A stretch of DNA of 64,000 bases from Rhodovulum sp. 12E13 (GTDB taxonomy: Bacteria; Pseudomonadota; Alphaproteobacteria; Rhodobacterales; Rhodobacteraceae): the NCBI RefSeq assembly GCF_003340565.1, contig NZ_QPLK01000010.1, forward strand, positions 62,001 through 126,000. Direction: 5' to 3'. Made by a program: the position numbers and the translations under genes. Of this stretch, positions 18,541 to 26,464 are shown in pieces. Under the pieces are notes generated by a model that saw only the letters and a list, made by a program, of their open reading frames with translations, had not been told where the DNA came from and ran no database searches. Within the stretch, counting starts at the first letter, position 1. Every line of letters starts with the position of its first letter.

Positions 18541-19178
18541 CCCTGGCCACAGACCACCTCACCATCGTCGATCACCCGCTGATCCAGCACAAGCTGACGA
18601 TCATGCGCGAGAAGGATACCTCGACCGCCTCGTTCCGGCGGCTGCTGCGCGAGATAAGCCACCTGCTCGCCTACGAGGTCACCCGCGACCTGCCGCTCAC
18701 GACCAAGGTGATCGAGACACCGCTGGCCGAGATCGAGGCGCCCACGCTCGCCGGCAAGAAGATGGCGCTGATCTCGATACTGCGGGCGGGCAACGGGCTG
18801 ATGGAGGGCATCCTCGACCTGATCCCGGCCGCGCGGGTGGGCTTCGTCGGACTCTACCGCGACGAGGAGACGCTGCAGCCCGTGCAGTACTACTTCAAGG
18901 TGCCCGAAACGCTCGAGGATCGCCTCGTGATCGTCGTCGACCCGATGCTCGCCACCGGCAATTCCTCGGCCGCCGCGGTGGACCTGCTGAAGAAGGCCGG
19001 CGCGACCGACATCCGCTTCCTGTGCCTGCTGGCCGCGCCCGAGGGCGTCGAGCGCATGAAGGCGGCGCACCCCGACGTGCCCGTGGTGACGGCGGCGCTC
19101 GACGAGCGGCTGAACGAGCAGGGCTACATCGTGCCCGGCCTCGGAGACGCGGGCGACCGGATGTTCGGCACCAGGTGA
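18537..19178 (+). CDS. upp: Uracil phosphoribosyltransferase
   Basis: Makes UMP from uracil and PRPP, the last step of the salvage route coded by this operon. Signatures: [13 protein letters not shown] near the N-terminus, [13 protein letters not shown], and the PRPP loop [14 protein letters not shown]; the C-terminus [12 protein letters not shown] is the uracil-binding hood. 213 aa, usual length ~208-213. ATG 18537 overlaps the add stop by 4 bases. Confidence 0.97.
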   Translation: MTLATDHLTIVDHPLIQHKLTIMREKDTSTASFRRLLREISHLLAYEVTRDLPLTTKVIETPLAEIEAPTLAGKKMALISILRAGNGLMEGILDLIPAARVGFVGLYRDEETLQPVQYYFKVPETLEDRLVIVVDPMLATGNSSAAAVDLLKKAGATDIRFLCLLAAPEGVERMKAAHPDVPVVTAALDERLNEQGYIVPGLGDAGDRMFGTR

Positions 19179-19257
19179 GCGGCGCGCGGCCCGATCGGGC
19201 CGGCTTTACCCGCCCGCCCGGCCGCGCCATGCTGGCGGCACCCGACCGGAGAATGCC

Positions 19258-19707
19258 ATGCCCCGCCCCCTCGCCTCGCGCCTCATCGCCGCACGCCTCG
19301 TTTCGGCGTTTGCCCTCGGTGCCGCCCTTGCCCTGACGCTAGCCCCCGGGGTTGCTGCCCAATCGTCGGGCCCGCCGCCGGGATTCGAGCCCGCGTTCAC
19401 CGATGGCCGCGTCAACCCGCATCGCGCCAGCCGCTCCGCCCTCGGCGACGAGATGACCGACCGGGTCTGGACGCGCGACGTTCCCCGCCGCGTGTTGCCC
19501 CGGGCCGGGGCCTTGGTCCCGGTCGCCGGCGGCACCGTGTCCAGGGGCGTCGGCGGGCCGCCGCCGGGCTACGAATACGCCTTCGGCGACGGGCGGCTGA
19601 ACCCCGAGCGCGGCGGGCGCAGCGCCGCCGGCGCCGCCCGCATGGGACAGGTCTGGACAGACGACGTCCCCCGTCGGGTGCGCCCCGGCGCCGATTGGGG
19701 GCACTGA
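19258..19707 (+). CDS. Secreted protein with an internal duplication, function unknown
   Basis: 149 residues: an N-terminal signal peptide of about 35 residues (hydrophobic Ala/Leu core ending VAAQ), then two copies of a ~45-residue unit. Both contain GPPPGxExAFxDGRxNPxR, an Arg/Gly/Ala-rich linker and VWTxDVPRRVxP. The copies differ at many positions, so the duplication is old. No Cys, no lipobox. I do not recognise a family; RcnB-like or Pro/Arg-rich envelope proteins are only vaguely similar. It follows upp by 79 bases, and its start is less well defined by ribosome-site strength than by the signal peptide. Confidence 0.75.
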   Translation: MPRPLASRLIAARLVSAFALGAALALTLAPGVAAQSSGPPPGFEPAFTDGRVNPHRASRSALGDEMTDRVWTRDVPRRVLPRAGALVPVAGGTVSRGVGGPPPGYEYAFGDGRLNPERGGRSAAGAARMGQVWTDDVPRRVRPGADWGH

Positions 19708-19738
19708 GGCGCACCCGCACGCGCACCTGACCCCGTCG

Positions 19739-20815
19739 TCACGGTCCGCAGACGTTCTGCAGGGCCACCCAGTCGCCGTCCGACATCAGGGGCCGCGCGG
19801 CCGCCTTGCCCCGCATCGGGTCGCCCTCCACGAGAGGCAGCACGCTCTCGCCGGTCACGTCGCGGGCATAGGCGTAGGGGGTCGAGGTCAACTCCGCCGT
19901 GGCGAAGGCCGGCAGCAGCGCCTCGGCCGGGGGCGGCGCGGGCGGGTCGGTCAGCCGCGCCTCCGCGTAGCCGGCGAAGGCCGTCTCGGGCAGGTGGCCC
20001 GTCGTCAGCAGGCGCACGACCGCCCATGTGCCCGCCGCCTCGAGCAGGTCGGCGAGCGGCGGCTCTGCGCCCGCGCGCACCGCCTCGGCCAGCACGTAGC
20101 CCGCCAGCACCTCGGGCGTCTCGTGGTCCTCGACGAGCGCGCGCCCCGCCACGATCGTGCCCCCCGGCAGCGCCAGAGCCCGCTCCACCCCGTCCGGCAC
20201 CACCACGACCGAGGCCACGCTCCCCGGCACCGCCGGCGCAAGGCGCGCGGCGACCGCGGTGAGCGCGCGGTCGGCCCGCGGCCCCCGGCAGGGCGGGCGC
20301 GAGACCCGCTCGATGGCCGCGAAAAGTCGGGTTCCCATCTCTGCCCGGCTCGGCTCGGGCAGCACGGAGACCGCGTGGCGCACCAGCGCCTCGGGCAGCC
20401 AGAAGACCGAGGCCGCCACGATCGACGCGAGGCTCGCCACGAGCGCCAGCGCGCGCACCCGGCCGCCCCGTGGCCGCGCCCGCGCCACCGCGCGCCGCAC
20501 CGTCTCCACCGCCTCCACCATCGTGTCGTCGGCCACTTCCAGCAGCTCCGTCGCCTCCGCCGAGGGCGTGTAGAGCGCCGGCACCTCGCCGGGATTGATC
20601 CGCGCCACCGCGGCGAGCGACCAGTGCGACAGCGGGCGGCCCGCCAGGTCCGAGATCACCAGCGAGGCGTCGCCGAAGCCCACGACCACGTCGAGGCGCT
20701 GCGCGTCGGGCTCGGCACGCCAGATTCCCGGGCATTCCAGCCGGGCGTATCGCGTCAGGGCGGTCACGCGGAACTGCTCTCGGGCCTGTTCTGCCTCTTG
20801 GTTGGCGCGCAGCAT
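19739..20815 (-). CDS. Membrane-anchored protein resembling a degenerate M48 metallopeptidase
   Basis: 358 residues with a cytoplasmic N-terminal segment (~120 aa), one or two hydrophobic helices around 130-155, and a periplasmic C-terminal part. The stretch RALALPGGTIVAGRALVED...PEVLAGYVLAEAV mirrors the M48/BepA region in which a Pro-Gly-Gly turn precedes the HExxH zinc helix, but here the helix reads LAEAV with no zinc histidine. That makes it a candidate inactive peptidase. Start ATG 20815 is chosen because conserved-looking sequence begins there. Similarity is by eye, so the family call is tentative; the coding call is secure. Confidence 0.7.
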   Translation of the reverse strand: MLRANQEAEQAREQFRVTALTRYARLECPGIWRAEPDAQRLDVVVGFGDASLVISDLAGRPLSHWSLAAVARINPGEVPALYTPSAEATELLEVADDTMVEAVETVRRAVARARPRGGRVRALALVASLASIVAASVFWLPEALVRHAVSVLPEPSRAEMGTRLFAAIERVSRPPCRGPRADRALTAVAARLAPAVPGSVASVVVVPDGVERALALPGGTIVAGRALVEDHETPEVLAGYVLAEAVRAGAEPPLADLLEAAGTWAVVRLLTTGHLPETAFAGYAEARLTDPPAPPPAEALLPAFATAELTSTPYAYARDVTGESVLPLVEGDPMRGKAAARPLMSDGDWVALQNVCGP

Positions 20816-20890
20816 ACTCCAACGCCGGCCCCCCCACAACGCGCGGCATGGCTGCCCGCCCAACGGCGCGCCCCGAAAGGGGCGCCCCCT

Positions 20891-20955
20891 CCCATCATCT
20901 TGGTCCAAATACTCCGGGGGAGTCGGCCGGAACGGCCGACGGGGGCAGCGCCCCC
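20891..20955 (-). repeat. Dispersed intergenic repeat, copy 2 (inverted relative to copy 1)
   Basis: On the minus strand: GGGGGCGCTGCCCCC (20955-20941), hairpin GTCGGCCGTTCCGGCCGAC (20940-20922), then the core TCCCCCGGAGTATTTGG followed by CAAGATGATGGG (20921-20891). It matches the copy at 14497-14560 nearly base for base in all three parts. It sits between two minus-strand genes. Confidence 0.85.
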
Positions 20956-21002
20956 TCCGATGCCGGCCGCCAAGGCACCGGCCGGGGGGACAGCGCGTCG
21001 CC

Positions 21003-22640
21003 TCAGGCGGCCGCCTGCTCCTTGAGCCGCCGGCGCAGCTCGAATTTCTGGATCTTGCCGGTCGAGGTCTTGGGCAACTCGTCGAAGATCACCGCCTTCG
21101 GCGTCTTGAAGCCCGCCAGCCGCTCGCGGCAGAAGGCGATCAGGTCCTGCTCGGTCGCGCTCGCCCCCGGCTTCAGCTCGACGAAGGCGCAGGGCACCTC
21201 GCCCCATTTTTCGTCCTCCCGAGCGACCACCGCGCAGAGGAGCACCGCCGGGTGGTGCATCAGCACCCCCTCCACCTCCACCGAGCTCACGTTCTCGCCG
21301 CCCGAGATGATGATGTCCTTCGCGCGGTCGGCGATCTGCACGTAGCCGTCGGGGTGCTGCACGGCGAGATCGCCGGAATGGAACCAGCCGCCGCGGAAGC
21401 TCTCCTTCGTCGCCTCGGGGTTCTTGTAGTAGCCCTTCATCACGCCGTTGCCGCGCATCATGATCTCGCCCTGCACCTGCCCGTCGCGGGGCACCGGCGC
21501 CATGCTCTCGGGCTCGGCCACGTATTGCCCGTCCATGAACGGCATCGGCACGCCCTGCCGGGCCTTCTTCGCCGTCTTGTCCTCGTCGGCCAGCCCGTCC
21601 CAGTCGGGGTTCCACGTGCTTTCGGTCGCGGGGCCGTAGGTCTCGGTCAGGCCATAGACCTGCGTGACGTGAAAGCCGAGCTTGCCGATCGCGTGCAGCG
21701 TGGCGGGCGCCGGCGGCGCGCCGGCGGTGAACACCTCCACCGTGTGGTCGAAGGGGCGGCGGATCTGCTCGTCGGCGTTGACCAGCATGTTCAGCACGAT
21801 CGGTGCGCCGGCCAGGTGGGTGACGCCCTCGTAGGCGATGGCGTTGTAGATCGCCTCGGCATTGATGTCGCGGCAGCACACGGTGGTGCCCCCCAGCGCC
21901 GGGATCATCCAGGTGTGGCACCAGTTGTTGCAGTGGAACATCGGCACGATGGTGAGATACCGGGGGTAGAGCGTCATCCGCCAGCTGATCGGCTGGCCCA
22001 TCGTGTTCAGGTAGGCGCCCCGGTGGTGGTAGACGACGCCCTTGGGCCGCCCCGTCGTGCCAGAGGTGTAGTTGAGGGCGATCGACTCCCACTCGTCTTC
22101 GGGCATGATCCAGTCGAAACCGGGATCGCCCCGGCGCATGACCTCCTCGTAGTCGGGGTAGCGCCCCGTGGCGGGAAAGCCCGCGGCGTGGTCGGAGCAT
22201 TCGACGATCTCGGGGCCCGGGCCCTCCATCCGCTCCTTCGCGGCCTCGGCAAGCGGCAGGAACTGGGTGTCGCACAGGACCACCTTCGCGCCGCCATGGC
22301 CGAAGATGTAGGCCACCGTGTCGACGTCGAGGCGGATGTTGATGGCGTTGAGCACCGCGCCGCAGGCGGGCACGGCGAAATGCGCCTCGGCGTGCGCCGG
22401 CACGTTGGGCAGGAGGGTGGCCACCACGTCGCCCGGTCGCACCCCCATGGCGGCGAGCGACGCGGCAAGGCGGGTGACGCGCTCGGCATAGTCGGCGTAG
22501 GTGAGGCGATGGTTGTGATAGACGAGCGCCTCGTGCCCCGAGAATACCTCGGCCGCGCGCCTCAGATGCGACAGCGGCGTGAGCGGGGCGTAGTTCGCCG
22601 CGCACTTCTCAAGCCCGGTTTCGTCGGCCAGCCAGCCCAT
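21003..22640 (-). CDS. Acyl-CoA synthetase (AMP-forming)
   Basis: Activates a carboxylic acid to its CoA thioester through an acyl-AMP. All ANL-superfamily motifs are present: YTSGTTGRPKGV (A3), YGLTETYGP (A5), GWFHSGDLAV (A7), RAKDIIISGGENVSSVEVE (A8) and the catalytic Lys in PKTSTGKIQKFELR (A10). Length 545 aa fits the group of medium-chain and methylmercaptopropionate ligases (DmdB-like) frequent in roseobacters. The acid cannot be deduced. ATG 22640 has GGGAGG upstream. Divergent from the sulfotransferase gene, without obvious partners. Confidence 0.92.
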   Translation of the reverse strand: MGWLADETGLEKCAANYAPLTPLSHLRRAAEVFSGHEALVYHNHRLTYADYAERVTRLAASLAAMGVRPGDVVATLLPNVPAHAEAHFAVPACGAVLNAINIRLDVDTVAYIFGHGGAKVVLCDTQFLPLAEAAKERMEGPGPEIVECSDHAAGFPATGRYPDYEEVMRRGDPGFDWIMPEDEWESIALNYTSGTTGRPKGVVYHHRGAYLNTMGQPISWRMTLYPRYLTIVPMFHCNNWCHTWMIPALGGTTVCCRDINAEAIYNAIAYEGVTHLAGAPIVLNMLVNADEQIRRPFDHTVEVFTAGAPPAPATLHAIGKLGFHVTQVYGLTETYGPATESTWNPDWDGLADEDKTAKKARQGVPMPFMDGQYVAEPESMAPVPRDGQVQGEIMMRGNGVMKGYYKNPEATKESFRGGWFHSGDLAVQHPDGYVQIADRAKDIIISGGENVSSVEVEGVLMHHPAVLLCAVVAREDEKWGEVPCAFVELKPGASATEQDLIAFCRERLAGFKTPKAVIFDELPKTSTGKIQKFELRRRLKEQAAA

Positions 22641-22720
22641 GGCGTCCTCCCTCGGTCCATTTTGTCGCAGTATCCACGGATCGGACCTTTGGGAAAAGAG
22701 CGGATGAGGGGGCGCGCGCG

Positions 22721-23374
22721 ATGATCGTCAGCCGTGAACGGGGCTTCGTCTTCGTCCACATCCCCAAGACGGGGGGCACGGCGCTGGCGCAGGCGCTCGA
22801 GGCGGGGGCGCCCGAGAGCGACCTGCTCATCGGCGACACGCCCGAGGCGCGGCGGCGCAAGGGGGCGCTGCGGGGCCTGCGGGCGGCGGGCCGGCTCCGG
22901 AAGCACGCGCGACTCGCCGACCTGCGGGGCCTCGTGAGCGAGGAGGAGTTGCGCGCGCTCTTCGTCTTCACCCTCGTGCGCAACCCGTGGGACCGGGCAG
23001 TGAGCTATTACCACTGGCTGCGCGGGCAGCGTTTCGCCCATCCGGCAGTGGCGCTGGCGCAGCGCGTGGGCTTCGCCGACTTCCTGGCCCATCCGCAGAC
23101 GCGGGCGGGCTTCCGCGCCGCGCCCTACGGCGCTCCCATGCGGCTGCCATCGGGGGAGGAGCGCTGCGACGCCTTCGTGCGACTGGAGGTCCTTGCAGCC
23201 GACATCGCTCCGGTCGAGCGGCACCTCGGCGTCTCGCTGCGGCTGCCGGAGCGCGTCAACGCCTCGCAGCGAGCGGCCGACTGGCGCGGCTATTATGATG
23301 CGCGCACGGCGGCGCTGGTGGCCGAGGATTGTGCCGAGGACATCGCGCGCTTCGGCTACGCCTTCGACGGGTGA
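22721..23374 (+). CDS. Sulfotransferase family protein
   Basis: 217 residues with the two PAPS-binding signatures of the sulfotransferase-2 type: FVFVHIPKTGGTAL near the N-terminus (5'-phosphosulfate loop) and FTLVRNPWDRAVSYYHW (3'-phosphate loop, ~residues 86-102). Predicted cytosolic, transferring sulfate to a carbohydrate or other hydroxyl acceptor. It stands alone, with no glycan-synthesis neighbours, so the acceptor is unknown. Many proteins in this family have no known activity. Confidence 0.85.
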   Translation: MIVSRERGFVFVHIPKTGGTALAQALEAGAPESDLLIGDTPEARRRKGALRGLRAAGRLRKHARLADLRGLVSEEELRALFVFTLVRNPWDRAVSYYHWLRGQRFAHPAVALAQRVGFADFLAHPQTRAGFRAAPYGAPMRLPSGEERCDAFVRLEVLAADIAPVERHLGVSLRLPERVNASQRAADWRGYYDARTAALVAEDCAEDIARFGYAFDG

Positions 23375-23538
23375 TCGCGGGCCGTGGCCAGTCGCCGCCT
23401 GGCCGTGGTGATCGTCATCCATCGAGAAACGGTGCCCCGATACTGCCCCATGCCGTCCGTCATTTCGGCCGATCCGTCGGCTGCCATGGTTAATGCGCGC
23501 TGAATGAATGGGCGCGCGGCAGGTGAGGGAGGCTGGCC

Positions 23539-24153
23539 ATGCTGGACTGGATCGGGGAGCGTGTCGCGCCGCGCAAGGGGCGCGCGCAGAGTGCCGATGC
23601 GGCGGGTCTGGTCGGCACGACGCGCATCGCCACGCCAACTGGCTGGTGCCGGGCGGACGACCTCGGCGCGGGTGACCGCGTCGTGACATTCGATTCGGGG
23701 GTCCAGACGGTGCGGTCGGTCGCGCGACGGCTGGTGCCCGGGCCGCGCAGCGGGGCGGAGGCGCTTCTGCGTCTACCGGCGGGCCTGATCGGCAACGCTG
23801 CGCCGCTGCTCGTGGGCCCCGGACAGGGCGTGATGATCGAGAGCGACCTGGCGGAGGCCGCGTGGGGCGATCCCTTCGCGCTGGTGCCCGCCGCGTCGCT
23901 TGCCGGGCTGCCGGGCGTGGCCGAGGTGCTGCCCGAGGCGCCGCTGGTGGTCGTCTCGCTCGGCTTCGAGGCCGACGAGATGGTCTTCGCCGAGGGGCAG
24001 GCGCTGGTGCAGTGTGCCGGTGCGTGGAGCCAGCCCGCGACGCTGGACGATGCGGCGACCGCGTCGCCGCCCCGCTACGCCATGCTGGGGGCGGGCGAGG
24101 CGCGTATGCTCGCCGCATCGCTCGCGCCGTCGCCCGATCCCCGGATCGGCTGA
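23539..24153 (+). CDS. Hedgehog/intein (Hint_2)-like protein, catalytic residues missing
   Basis: 204 residues. The region GTTRIATPTGWCRADDLGAGDRVVT (start of the fold) and the NAAPLLVGPGQGVMI block align by eye with Hint_2 domains of alphaproteobacterial secreted proteins, which normally read CFTxGTxIxTPxG and LLVSPQHRxL. Here the splicing Cys before GT is absent and the QHR histidine is replaced, so autocleavage is unlikely. It has a good ribosome site (GGGAGG). It converges on fadJ across a cluster of four perfect palindromes. Role unknown. Confidence 0.78.
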   Translation: MLDWIGERVAPRKGRAQSADAAGLVGTTRIATPTGWCRADDLGAGDRVVTFDSGVQTVRSVARRLVPGPRSGAEALLRLPAGLIGNAAPLLVGPGQGVMIESDLAEAAWGDPFALVPAASLAGLPGVAEVLPEAPLVVVSLGFEADEMVFAEGQALVQCAGAWSQPATLDDAATASPPRYAMLGAGEARMLAASLAPSPDPRIG

Positions 24154-24172
24154 CCGGACGGACGGGGCGGGC

Positions 24173-24254
24173 GAACGCCCTTCCAAGGGCGTTCCGCGCT
24201 CGCGCGAGCGCGGTCAAGGCTCTTGCAAGAGCCTTGCGCCGGCGCTGCGCGCCG
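24173..24254. repeat. Four consecutive palindromes between convergent genes
   Basis: Back-to-back inverted repeats: 24173-24194 (arm GAACGCCCTT), 24194-24213 (arm CCGCGCTCGC), 24215-24236 (arm CAAGGCTCTTG) and 24240-24254 (arm CGGCGC, loop TGC). The first three are perfect or have a 2-base loop. They fill the gap between the Hint-like gene (plus) and fadJ (minus), so bidirectional transcription termination is the simplest role, though no T-run follows. Confidence 0.9.
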
Positions 24255-26453
24255 TCAGGCGGCGGTCGCCGCCGCGCCGTCGCCGAAGCGGCGGTAGAAG
24301 CTCTGACCCTTCTCGGCCATCTCGCGCAGCAGCCCCGGGCAGCCGAAGCGATCGCCGTGGGCGGCGGCGAGCTCGTCCGCCCGTTCGGCGGCATAGGGCG
24401 CGCCCAGCATGTCGAGCCACGAGAACGGGCCGCCCGACCACGGGGCGAAGCCCCAGCCGAGGATCGCGCCCACGTCGCCCTCGCGGATGTCGGTCAGCAC
24501 GCCATCCTCGAAGGCGCGCACCGCCTCGAGCACCTGCGCGAAGAGCAGGCGGTGCTGCACCTCGAGCAGGTCGGGCTGCTCGGCGGCCGGCGGGTATTTG
24601 GCCACCAGCCCGTCCCAGAGGCCCGCGCGCCTGCCGCTTTCGTCGTAGGCGTAGAAGCCGGCCCCCGCCTTGCGCCCCAGACGGCCGTCGTCCGCCATCC
24701 AGAACAGCACCTCGTCGACCGCCTCGTCGGGATAGGCATCGCCCATCGCGGCCTTCGTCGCCCTTGCGATCTTCACGCCGAGATCGATCGATGTCTCGTC
24801 CACCAGCTGCAGCGGCCCGAGCGGCATGCCCACGAGCTTGGCCGCGTTCTCGATGAGCGGAGGCGCAACCCCCTCCTTCACCATCCTTATCCCCTCGTTG
24901 ATGTAGGGGATGATGCAGCGGTTGGCGTAGAAGAAGCGGGCGTCGTTGACGACGATCGGCGTCTTGCGGATCTGGCGCACGTAGTCGAGCGCCTTGGCCA
25001 CCGCGCGCTCGCCCGTCTCGCGGCCCTTGATGATCTCCACCAGCATCATCTTCTCGACCGGCGAGAAGAAGTGGATGCCGATGAAGTCAGCCGGCCGCGC
25101 GCTCGCCTTCGCCAGGTCGGTGATCGGCAGGGTGGAGGTGTTGGTGGCGAACACCGCCCCGGGCGCCGCCGCCTCGGCCTTCCGCGTCACCTCGGCCTTC
25201 ACGCGCATGTCCTCGAACACCGCCTCCACGATCAGGTCGCAGTCCGCAAGGTCGGCGTAATCGTCGGTCGCGGCGATCCGGGCGAGCATCGCCTCGCCCT
25301 TCTCCGTCGTCGTCTTGCCGCGCTTGATGCCCTTCTCGACGTGATCGGCGGTGTGCGCGCGGCCCTTCTCGGCCGCCTCCCTCGACTGGTCGACCAGCAC
25401 CACCTCGATGCCCGCCTGCGCCGAGACGAGCGCGATGCCGGCGCCCATCATGCCCGCGCCCAGCACGCCGACCTTGCGCACCGTCTGGTCCGCCACGTCG
25501 GGGCGGTTCGCCCCCTTCTCCAGCGCCTCCTTGTTGACGAAGAGCGAACGGATCATGGCCGACGACGACGGGTTCATCAGCACGTTGGTGAACCACCGCG
25601 CCTCGATCTTCAGCGCCGTGTCGAAGGGCACCAGCGCACCCTCGTAGACCGCCGAAAGCAGCGCCCGGGCGGCCGGGTACACCCCTTGCGTGCGCCCGTT
25701 CACCATCGCCGAGGCGCCGAGAAAGGTCATGAAGCCGTCGGGCGTGTAGGGCGCGCCGCCGGGCATCTTGTAGCCCTTCCTGTCCCACGGCTTCACGAGG
25801 TCGGCGTCGCTCGCCTGCAGCACCCACGCCTTCGCCGCCGCCACCGGGTCGTCGGCCACCTCGTCGATCAGGCCGGCCGATTTCGCCTTCTTCGGGTCCG
25901 AAAGCTTGCCCTCGAGCAGGAAGGGCGAGGCGCCCATCGCGCCCATCTTGCGCACCAGCCGCGTCGTGCCACCCGCGCCGGGAAAGATGCCCACCATGAT
26001 CTCCGGCAGGCCGATCCTGGCCTTCGGATTGTCCGCCGCGAAGATGCGGTGGCAGGCGAGCGGGATTTCCAGCCCGATCCCGAGCGCCGTGCCGGGAAGG
26101 GCGGCGGCGATCGGCTTGCCACCCTTGAGCGTCCTGGGGTCCATCCCCGCGCGCTCGATCTTCCGCAGGATGGCGTGGATCTGCATGATCCCCTCGAAGA
26201 GCCCGCGCGCCGGCTCGTCCCCCGCCTCGTCGCGCATCTTCGCGATGATGTTGAGGTCCATCCCCCCGGCAAAGCTGTCCTTGCCCGAGGTGATGACGAC
26301 GCCCTTCACCGCGTCGTCGGCCAGCGCGGTGTCGACATGGGCGTCGAGCTCGGCAAAGCCCTCGCGGCTCATCACGTTCATCGAGCGGCCGGGCACGTCC
26401 CAGGTGATGACGGCGACGCCGTCCCCGTTGACGGAATAGTGGAAATCGGTCAT
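24255..26453 (-). CDS. fadJ: Multifunctional 3-hydroxyacyl-CoA dehydrogenase / enoyl-CoA hydratase (FadJ/FadB type)
   Basis: Beta-oxidation alpha subunit of 732 aa. The hydratase/isomerase half (1-~190) has SGKDSFAGGMDL (oxyanion), ALGIGLEIPLACH and GLPEIMVGIFPGAGGTTR with the catalytic Glu. The dehydrogenase half has VGVLGAGMMGAGIA (NAD fold, ~315-327), NTSTLPI, HFFSPVEKMMLVEI (catalytic His) and a C-terminal GAGFYAYDE domain. ATG 26453 is favoured by the AGGACGGAG ribosome site; a GTG 15 bases upstream overlaps the thiolase stop. Works with the thiolase encoded just upstream. Confidence 0.94.
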   Translation of the reverse strand: MTDFHYSVNGDGVAVITWDVPGRSMNVMSREGFAELDAHVDTALADDAVKGVVITSGKDSFAGGMDLNIIAKMRDEAGDEPARGLFEGIMQIHAILRKIERAGMDPRTLKGGKPIAAALPGTALGIGLEIPLACHRIFAADNPKARIGLPEIMVGIFPGAGGTTRLVRKMGAMGASPFLLEGKLSDPKKAKSAGLIDEVADDPVAAAKAWVLQASDADLVKPWDRKGYKMPGGAPYTPDGFMTFLGASAMVNGRTQGVYPAARALLSAVYEGALVPFDTALKIEARWFTNVLMNPSSSAMIRSLFVNKEALEKGANRPDVADQTVRKVGVLGAGMMGAGIALVSAQAGIEVVLVDQSREAAEKGRAHTADHVEKGIKRGKTTTEKGEAMLARIAATDDYADLADCDLIVEAVFEDMRVKAEVTRKAEAAAPGAVFATNTSTLPITDLAKASARPADFIGIHFFSPVEKMMLVEIIKGRETGERAVAKALDYVRQIRKTPIVVNDARFFYANRCIIPYINEGIRMVKEGVAPPLIENAAKLVGMPLGPLQLVDETSIDLGVKIARATKAAMGDAYPDEAVDEVLFWMADDGRLGRKAGAGFYAYDESGRRAGLWDGLVAKYPPAAEQPDLLEVQHRLLFAQVLEAVRAFEDGVLTDIREGDVGAILGWGFAPWSGGPFSWLDMLGAPYAAERADELAAAHGDRFGCPGLLREMAEKGQSFYRRFGDGAAATAA

Positions 26454-26464
26454 CGTCTCCGTCC

